A stretch of 12,132 nt of DNA from positions 1 to 12,132 of the forward strand of contig JAGRBY010000173.1 of assembly GCA_020433835.1 (NCBI GenBank). The letters are read 5' to 3'. The DNA is from Anaerolineae bacterium. Its GTDB lineage: Bacteria > Chloroflexota > Anaerolineae > 4572-78 > J111. The translations under genes were made by a program, and so were the position numbers. The notes below the pieces were generated by a model. The model saw only the letters and a program-made list of their open reading frames with translations, was not told the origin of the DNA and did not search any database. Of the stretch, positions 7,266-12,132 are shown one piece after another. Numbering within the stretch: position 1 is the first letter of the stretch; each line of letters starts with the position of its first letter.

Positions 7266-9443
7266 ATGACAATGTTTAACCTTAATAGCACCGTGCTCAT
7301 TGTCGATGACGAAGAGGCGGGGCGCGATATCTTAAAAGGTCTGTTATCAAAACAGGGCTATCACCTGTATTTTGCCAAAAATGGTTCCGAAGCGCTGGCG
7401 AAAGCTTCACAATTGACGCCAGATTTAATTTTGCTTGATGTCATGATGCCAGAAATGGATGGATTTGAGGTATGCCAACATATTCGAAACGATCCTCACC
7501 TTGGCGAGATCCCAATTTTGCTAATTACTGCCTTAGACGACCACGAATCGCGGCTGCATGGTATCGCAGCAGGGGCTGATGATTTTATTTCCAAACCGTT
7601 TAACGGTGCCGAGTTGAAAACGCGGGTGCGAACTATTACTCGGCTTAACCGTTATCGTCGCCTATTGGTTGAACGCATGTATCGGCATGAGGCCGAACAA
7701 GAGGTTTATCGTCGTAATCAGGAACTTACGTTACTAAACAACGTTATTACTACCGTCGCTTCAACATTTGATACCAAAGAAATTGTACACATTGCGTGCG
7801 ATGCAATGACCCAAATTTTTGAAAGCTTTTCGTCAGCCACAGCCGTGCTGTTTAGTCAGACACCTATGCAGACGGATAAAGTTGTTGAATATAATTCTGT
7901 AGAATTTAGCATAGAACCTTACAATAATTCGTCTGCTACAGGCCATTCGGAAAGAATATCGTTGGTTTCCCATCTATCGCAGCAGGAAATTAAAGCCTGT
8001 ACCACGCCTCAAATATTTATTCGAGGGCAATATGGCCGTCAATTACCGCAGATTTACAGGCTTATGGACGATTATGCTATTAACTCTTTAGTTCTTGTCC
8101 CTCTACTTACACGCGACGAAACTATTGGGTTTATCGAACTTAAGAACAGCGAACGCTGCCAGGTCCATGAGCGAACGCTTTATCTGGCACAAAGTATTGG
8201 AGCTGCTGTGAGTCAGGCTCTTGAAGCCGCTAAACTCTACGAAGATTTACAAAGGTATGTTGAGAATCTAAAAGGCATTGTAGCCGAGCAAACCTTTGAA
8301 TTGAGAATGGAGCGTGATCGTACAAAAAGTATTCTCGATGCTCTCGGTGAGGCCGTTGTGGTCACGGATGTTAATGGTGTAATTGAATATGTCAACCCTG
8401 CCGTCGAGCAGTTGACCGGCTATGAAAGTCAATGGTTGGTAGGTCGAGAATGGAAAGGTTTTCGTCGCACAGACGCAGAGCCGGATTTATATGAGGAAAT
8501 TAGCACAGCCGTAAGGGCCGGAAGGATTTGGCGTGGTGAGGTTTACCAAGATCGTCAAGATAACACCTCTTACGATGCGGCTTTAACTGTCGCTCCGTTG
8601 TTTGATCCCCACCTTACCAATCACGTTATTGGTTTTGTCAGTATCCAGCGTGATATTTCGCCCATAAAAGAGGCAGAACGCCTCAAAGATAAATTTGTGG
8701 CTAATGTCACCCACGAACTCAGCACACCCCTTTCCATCGCCACCCTTCTGGCCGACAATTTAGGCTCTTTATATGAGCACATTGATGATAAAAAACGCCG
8801 GAAAATGATCCAAGATATTCAGAAACATATGCGCGTATTGAACAAACTGGTCGATAGTGTCTTGGAAATTTCGCATCTTGATAATGAGCCTATTACGTTG
8901 ACAAAACAGTCGGTTGATTTAGCTAAGCTCCTATGCCAAGGTGTTGAAGAGCAGCGTCCGCTGGCTCAATCAAAGCAGCAAACGTTAAAGTGCGAGGAGT
9001 GTTCATCGTTAATGGTAACCGGTGATGAAGGGCAACTGCAGCAGGTTATTCGAAATTTGATAAGCAATGCTATAAAGTACACGCCCGACCAAGGTTCTAT
9101 TACCTGCACCTGTATGGTTTTACCAGAAGACTTTATAACAGGTGGGAATGCATCTGGGGACTGGCCGGGATTGACCGACCTCCCGCCTCAGGATTGGGCT
9201 GCTCTACGGGTTGTCGATACCGGGATTGGTATTAGCCGCAGTGATTTACCCCATCTGTTTGAACGTTTTTTTCGCGTAAAAGATCAAGAAAATATTCGAG
9301 GTACTGGCTTAGGACTCTCGATTGTTAAAGAGTTAGTTAAGCGTCATGCCGGACATATTTCAGTCAATTCATCACCCCATAAAGGTAGCGTTTTTGCTAT
9401 TTATCTACCTATACACACCTTACAAAAGGAAAGTTTCGTATGA
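7266..9443 (+). CDS. REC-GAF-PAS histidine kinase
   Basis: A 725-residue soluble kinase. Domain order: receiver 9-127 (D14/D15, D58 in ILLDVMMPEMDG, T88, K110-P111); helix RLNRYRRL and coiled coil to about 155; GAF-like 156-322; helical linker 322-352; PAS 353-466 ending QRDISPIKEAERLKDKF; HisKA 473-540 with H-box THELSTPLS (H483, E484, Arg replaced by S486, T487 retained); HATPase about 585-716 with N601, G1 box DTGIGI (651-656), F-box LFERFF, and G2 box GTGLGL (679-684). Residues 617-645 form an extra Gly/Pro/Trp-rich loop between N-box and G1. The catalytic set is otherwise complete, so an active kinase is expected. The start is supported by GAGG at 7255-7258, seven bases from ATG 7266; an ATG two codons later is a minor alternative. 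The stop overlaps the next gene's start as ATGA, so the OmpR-type regulator is its most likely cognate partner. Confidence 0.95.
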   Translation: MTMFNLNSTVLIVDDEEAGRDILKGLLSKQGYHLYFAKNGSEALAKASQLTPDLILLDVMMPEMDGFEVCQHIRNDPHLGEIPILLITALDDHESRLHGIAAGADDFISKPFNGAELKTRVRTITRLNRYRRLLVERMYRHEAEQEVYRRNQELTLLNNVITTVASTFDTKEIVHIACDAMTQIFESFSSATAVLFSQTPMQTDKVVEYNSVEFSIEPYNNSSATGHSERISLVSHLSQQEIKACTTPQIFIRGQYGRQLPQIYRLMDDYAINSLVLVPLLTRDETIGFIELKNSERCQVHERTLYLAQSIGAAVSQALEAAKLYEDLQRYVENLKGIVAEQTFELRMERDRTKSILDALGEAVVVTDVNGVIEYVNPAVEQLTGYESQWLVGREWKGFRRTDAEPDLYEEISTAVRAGRIWRGEVYQDRQDNTSYDAALTVAPLFDPHLTNHVIGFVSIQRDISPIKEAERLKDKFVANVTHELSTPLSIATLLADNLGSLYEHIDDKKRRKMIQDIQKHMRVLNKLVDSVLEISHLDNEPITLTKQSVDLAKLLCQGVEEQRPLAQSKQQTLKCEECSSLMVTGDEGQLQQVIRNLISNAIKYTPDQGSITCTCMVLPEDFITGGNASGDWPGLTDLPPQDWAALRVVDTGIGISRSDLPHLFERFFRVKDQENIRGTGLGLSIVKELVKRHAGHISVNSSPHKGSVFAIYLPIHTLQKESFV
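9426..9433 (+). promoter_or_regulatory. Ribosome binding site inside the kinase 3' end, for the coupled regulator
   Basis: AAGGAAAG lies within the last codons of the kinase gene, six bases before ATG 9440. The start and the kinase stop share ATGA (9440-9443), an arrangement typical of translational coupling between a kinase and its regulator. Confidence 0.65.
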
Positions 9444-10165
9444 ACCAAAAAGCCTCCATTCTTCTAGTAGACGATGAGCCTGACTTATTAGAAAGTATTG
9501 CCATGACTCTTGGATCAGCCGATTTCAATGTGCGAAAGGCCAATAATGGCCAAGAAGCTCTAGATGCGCTCAAAGCCGAACGATTCGACCTTATTTTAGC
9601 TGATATTGCGATGCCCGACATAAACGGATATCAACTGCTTGATCGTGTTCGTGAAAATCGGCAGTGGGCCTCAATCCCCTTTATCTTTCTAACTGCCCGA
9701 AAACTTGACAGCGACATTCGGTACGGTAAATCACTGGGTGTAGATGATTACCTAACCAAACCCATTACGGCCGAAGATCTGCTGGCGGTGGTTCATGGTA
9801 AACTGCGTCGGGCTAAGTATTTTCAGTCGTCACCTCAACAAAGGGTTAATTTTGTCGTAACAAAACAGAATATAGAAGTTGGGCCACTAAGAATGGATAT
9901 CAAACGGCACCAAGTTCTCGTCCACAATCAGGGCGTTAAATTATCGGCCAGAGAATTCGCTTTGTTAGAATTTTTTGCTCGCAATCCAAATGAAGTGTTC
10001 TCTACCCGTCAGCTAATTACCGTTACCCATCAGAACCTTAAAGACCACAATTCCAATACCGACGCTCTCGTTCGCTCGATCATTCACACCTTGCGTCAAA
10101 AAGTGGGCGACTATATTGAAAATGTTCGAGGCATAGGCTACCGTCTTGTCTTGCCGGAAACCTAG
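9440..10165 (+). CDS. OmpR/PhoB-family DNA-binding response regulator
   Basis: A 241-residue protein of the usual OmpR-family length. The N-terminal receiver spans 5-120 (D11/D12, D55 in LILADIAMPD, T85 in FIFLTAR, K107-P108). The C-terminal winged-helix domain spans about 143-239, with the family motifs LSAREFALLEFFARNP, FSTRQLI, LVRSIIHTLRQKVGD and NVRGIGYRLVLP. On phosphorylation of D55 it should dimerise and bind direct-repeat promoter sites as activator or repressor. Its start overlaps the stop of the 7266 kinase (ATGA), which makes that kinase the likely phosphodonor. It is the only gene in the window with a DNA-binding output, so it may also receive phosphate from the other kinases (inference). 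Its target promoters are not identifiable from the sequence. A strong hairpin terminator lies 170 bp downstream, after a palindromic element. Confidence 0.96.
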   Translation: MNQKASILLVDDEPDLLESIAMTLGSADFNVRKANNGQEALDALKAERFDLILADIAMPDINGYQLLDRVRENRQWASIPFIFLTARKLDSDIRYGKSLGVDDYLTKPITAEDLLAVVHGKLRRAKYFQSSPQQRVNFVVTKQNIEVGPLRMDIKRHQVLVHNQGVKLSAREFALLEFFARNPNEVFSTRQLITVTHQNLKDHNSNTDALVRSIIHTLRQKVGDYIENVRGIGYRLVLPET

Positions 10166-10193
10166 GACTCCGACAAAGCTTGTGTGTCGAACT

Positions 10194-10301
10194 ACTATAC
10201 CAAAAACAGAATGAGACCAACACGTTTACGTCATGCCCGCTTAAACCATGCGGGCATGACGTGATGAAATAGAGTTGGTTTCAAACTGATTTCGGTATAG
10301 T
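10194..10301. repeat. 108-bp near-palindrome, MITE-like
   Basis: The 28-base ends (10194-10221 and 10274-10301) are inverted copies matching at 23 of 28 positions, plus one G-T pair; the outermost eight bases, ACTATACC/GGTATAGT, are perfect. The centre is a perfect 13-base-pair hairpin, ACGTCATGCCCGC (10228-10240) with its complement at 10250-10262, around the loop TTAAACCAT. The right arm has about five more bases than the left between the outer repeat and the hairpin. No coding capacity is present. TATACC/GGTATA ends are compatible with a TA target duplication, as made by IS630/Tc1-mariner-type transposases, but because the ends are themselves palindromic this cannot be proved from one copy. 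Alternatives are a REP-like extragenic palindrome or an RNA processing structure. Confidence 0.6.
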
Positions 10302-10333
10302 CAGCCCACTATATCTTTGAATGCTCTACCAAG

Positions 10334-10362
10334 ATGCACTCTCAACTTGAGGGTGCATTTTT
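10334..10362 (+). terminator. Rho-independent terminator after the OmpR-type regulator
   Basis: ATGCACTCTC (10334-10343), loop AACTT, then GAGGGTGCAT (10349-10358) forms a ten-base-pair stem with one G-T pair, followed directly by TTTTTATTT. It should end transcripts from the kinase/regulator genes and separate them from the secreted-protein gene. Confidence 0.85.
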
Positions 10363-10516
10363 ATTTCTACACTTTTCTACATTTCCTACAAAACTCCGCA
10401 CAAAAATTAACCTTAATAATCACTGATTCAGACACAGTATTTGGTTATCATAGCTCTATACCTTTTTATCATTAGATCTGAATACAAAAAAACTTTCAAT
10501 TTTGATATGTTTATAT

Positions 10517-10522
10517 AAGGAG
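10517..10522 (+). promoter_or_regulatory. Ribosome binding site for the secreted repeat protein
   Basis: AAGGAG is a strong Shine-Dalgarno match ten bases before ATG 10533. A nearer ATG at 10526 is in another frame and stops after four codons (TAA 10538-10540), so 10533 is the start of the long frame. Confidence 0.75.
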
Positions 10523-10532
10523 ATTATGAAGT

Positions 10533-10655
10533 ATGTATAAAAACAATTGTGAATCTTTTCTGAAAGTAAAACATAAACGCAAAGGACTTCAACTATCTGT
10601 AGTTTTTTTAGCGGCTTATGTTGCATTTTTTGGTCTAACCCAGCTTGCCTTGGCA
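10533..10655 (+). other. Signal peptide coding region
   Basis: Codons 1-41. A positively charged n-region (KVKHKRKG), a hydrophobic segment LSVVFLAAYVAFFGL and ALA before DPPID fit signal peptidase I and the Sec pathway. There is no lipobox Cys after the core, so it is not a lipoprotein signal. Confidence 0.85.
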
Positions 10656-12132
10656 GATCCACCTATTGATGCCTATGCCGACTCCGTTGCCGGTAGTAGC
10701 GGCAATGTTACAAATGGTGATGCTGCCACGGGCGCTCCTGATAATTCTCCGGCATTGATTGCTGCTACCCTAATTTCCACAGGTGGCTTAACCTTAGATA
10801 TGGGCGAAGATGAAGAAGGTACCGGTGATTTGATTGTTTACTACGTTGGCGGTTCAGTCGGTTTGAACCCTGCTATTTCTTTTCTTGATGAAAGTAAGCA
10901 GGTAATAGCCACGGTTAACGACCTTCCCATTCAAATAGGCCTAGGGCAATTGTTAACTACCACCGTTGTCTACACTGGTTTTCCTGCACGTTACCGTTAT
11001 GTTCGTTTTGAAACAGAAAATTTAGCCTTATTCAGTTTGGATGCCATTGAGGCTACCACTTACAATCCCGATGATGACGGCGATGGTATTCTCAACAGCG
11101 ACGAAGATCGCAATCAAGATGGTAATCTGGATAACGATGATACCGATGGCGATGGTATCCCCAACTATCAGGATGATGATGATGACGGTGACGGCACCCC
11201 TACCGCAACAGAGTGCCCCACTTCTCCCTGTACCGACACGGATAGCGACACTGTCCCCGATTACCTTGAACCAAACGATGTTGATACCGACACCAACGGC
11301 ACTATGAACCACGCCGATAATGATGATGATGGCGATACTATTCCAACTGCCGATGAAGATATAAACGGCAATGGCGATCCCACTGATGATGATTTGGATG
11401 GTGACGGCATTCCCAACTACCTTGATGATGATGATGATGGTGATGGCTTACTCACCAAAAACGAAGGTACGGGTGATACAGATGGTGACGGTATCCCTAA
11501 TTATCTCGATCCCAGTAATGATCCTAGCAGTGACAGCGATAGTGATGGTGTTATCGATGGTGACGAAGACCCAGATGGCGATGGTAATCCCCTCAACGAC
11601 GATACCGACGGTGACGGCATCCCCAATTATCTCGACGAAGATGACGATGGCGACGGCACAAACACTATTGATGAAGGTACGGGTGATACCGACGGTGATG
11701 GTATTCCCGACTATCTAGACGCTGATGATGACGGTCCCGGGGCCGGTGACAGTGACGGCGATGGCATTGCTGACGATGATGAAGATGTCAACAATAATAA
11801 CGATCCGCTTGATGACGATACTGACAACGATGGTATTCCAAACTATATGGATGCTGATGATGATGGCGATAACATACCAACAGCCAGCGAAGATATTAAC
11901 GGCGACGGCGACCTGACAAACGACGATACTGATAACGACGGCATTCCCAACTATCTTGATGATGATGATGACGGTGATGGTTTAAACACCGCTAACGAAG
12001 ACAACAATAGTGATGGTGATGGCAATCCCAGTACCAATCCCAATGACTCTGACGGTGATAATATTCCCGATTATCTTGATCGTGACGATGGCGGCCCTGG
12101 AACAGGTGACAGTGATGGCGACGGACTCAATG
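10533..12132 (+). CDS. Secreted Asp-rich TSP3-like calcium-binding repeat protein (3' end missing)
   Basis: The frame from ATG 10533 has no stop to the right edge: 533 residues plus one base. Residues 1-41 are a signal peptide: basic stretch KVKHKRK, a hydrophobic core, and an ALA-DP cleavage site after A41. Residues 42-175 look like a beta-sandwich module, with ATGAPDNSP, a Gly-rich LTLDMGEDEEGTGDLIVYY strand pair and a closing RYRYVRFETE...FSLDAIEA. This resembles galactose-binding/discoidin-like domains placed before such repeats, a weak assignment. From residue 180 on the chain is Asp/Gly/Asn-rich, with the anchor DTDGDGIPNYLD and variants about every 28-52 residues, and D-x-D-x-D-G loops typical of thrombospondin type 3 or dockerin-like calcium sites. 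The mature visible part has two Cys (C228, C233) within one repeat. It is probably a calcium-stabilised extracellular stalk carrying a further domain beyond the window. Surface attachment or adhesion is inference. Repeat DNA differs at synonymous positions, so it is not a recent expansion. Confidence 0.9.
   Translation, partial: MYKNNCESFLKVKHKRKGLQLSVVFLAAYVAFFGLTQLALADPPIDAYADSVAGSSGNVTNGDAATGAPDNSPALIAATLISTGGLTLDMGEDEEGTGDLIVYYVGGSVGLNPAISFLDESKQVIATVNDLPIQIGLGQLLTTTVVYTGFPARYRYVRFETENLALFSLDAIEATTYNPDDDGDGILNSDEDRNQDGNLDNDDTDGDGIPNYQDDDDDGDGTPTATECPTSPCTDTDSDTVPDYLEPNDVDTDTNGTMNHADNDDDGDTIPTADEDINGNGDPTDDDLDGDGIPNYLDDDDDGDGLLTKNEGTGDTDGDGIPNYLDPSNDPSSDSDSDGVIDGDEDPDGDGNPLNDDTDGDGIPNYLDEDDDGDGTNTIDEGTGDTDGDGIPDYLDADDDGPGAGDSDGDGIADDDEDVNNNNDPLDDDTDNDGIPNYMDADDDGDNIPTASEDINGDGDLTNDDTDNDGIPNYLDDDDDGDGLNTANEDNNSDGDGNPSTNPNDSDGDNIPDYLDRDDGGPGTGDSDGDGLN
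11070..12132 (+). repeat. Asp/Gly-rich repeats, TSP3-like, coding
   Basis: Within the secreted protein, the anchor D-x-D-x-D-x-[IV]-P-[ND]-Y-x-[DE] starts at 11139, 11235, 11391, 11475, 11601, 11685, 11817, 11925 and 12045. A shortened first unit, DDDGDGILNSDEDRNQDG, starts at 11070. The spacing is 96, 156, 84, 126, 84, 132, 108 and 120 bases. Most units continue with a second acidic loop (DDDDDGDG) and a Thr/Glu turn. The array runs out of the window. Confidence 0.9.

Larger units (their letters stand above)
10166..10532. other. Intergenic stretch: palindromic element, terminator and leader of the secreted-protein gene
   Basis: This 367-bp gap has no convincing gene. It holds a 108-bp palindromic element (10194-10301), an intrinsic terminator (10334-10362) and an AT-rich stretch (10369-10516) before the ribosome binding site at 10517. 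The AT-rich part must carry the promoter of the secreted-protein gene if that gene is transcribed independently. Isolated TATCAT boxes (10446-10451, 10467-10472) resemble -10 elements but lack a good -35 at 16-18 bases, so I do not call a promoter. Confidence 0.6.

Noticed and set aside
10456..10662. Minus-strand open frame of 68 codons opposite the signal peptide
   Set aside because: It overlaps the start, ribosome binding site and signal peptide of the secreted protein on the other strand, has no recognisable domain, and its hydrophobic stretch reflects AT-rich leader DNA.
11028..11916. Several open frames on both strands within the Asp-rich repeat region, with Met/Thr/Ile-rich or Ile/Val-rich translations
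   Set aside because: They are shifted or antisense readings of GAT/GAC/GGT-rich codons of the secreted protein. The frame from 10533 has a start, ribosome binding site, signal peptide and no stop, while these have none of that support.
1..12132. CRISPR array, tRNA or rRNA gene, transposase gene
   Set aside because: No regularly spaced identical repeats with unique spacers, no tRNA-like cloverleaf and no transposase motifs were seen. The only regular repeats are coding and degenerate.

Overview
The window reads as a bacterial chromosome segment in which every gene lies on the + strand. Seven phospho-receiver (REC) domains and four histidine-kinase transmitter modules are packed into about 10 kb. 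They are followed by the start of a large secreted, aspartate-rich repeat protein. The GAF/PAS-heavy soluble kinases, a single-domain Rcp1-type regulator and TSP3-like repeats on a secreted protein suggest a Chloroflexota bacterium of Anaerolineae type. That assignment rests on family resemblance and is inference; a cyanobacterium or another environmental phylum is not excluded.

Layout. (1) 1-372: 3' part of an Rcp1-like single-domain response regulator, with its start outside the window. (2) 443-4474: a 1343-residue hybrid kinase, REC-PAS-GAF-PAS-GAF-GAF-HisKA-HATPase-REC, starting at GTG. (3) 4561-6018: REC-PAS-kinase whose catalytic boxes are degenerate, a candidate pseudokinase. (4) 6046-7131: compact REC-HisKA-HATPase kinase. 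(5) 7266-9443: REC-GAF-PAS-HisKA-HATPase kinase. (6) 9440-10165: OmpR/PhoB-type response regulator, overlapping gene 5 by ATGA and the only gene here with a recognisable DNA-binding output. (7) 10166-10532: intergenic, with a 108-bp near-perfect palindrome resembling a MITE and a rho-independent terminator. (8) 10533 to the right edge: an exported protein with a signal peptide, a beta-rich N-terminal domain and at least ten Asp/Gly-rich calcium-binding-type repeats, still open at the end of the window.

How they may work together. None of the kinases has a membrane segment, so they should sense cytoplasmic cues or partner proteins through PAS and GAF domains. No HPt domain is visible, so phosphoryl transfer between the kinases and the many receivers would have to be direct or use an HPt encoded elsewhere. 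The simplest reading is a cytoplasmic signalling network built by duplication and domain shuffling of a REC-kinase ancestor, converging on the OmpR-type regulator. Whether it controls the neighbouring secreted repeat protein is unknown, and a terminator separates them. The most useful second-look items are the degenerate kinase at 4561-6018, the palindromic element at 10194-10301 and the higher-order organisation of the repeats.
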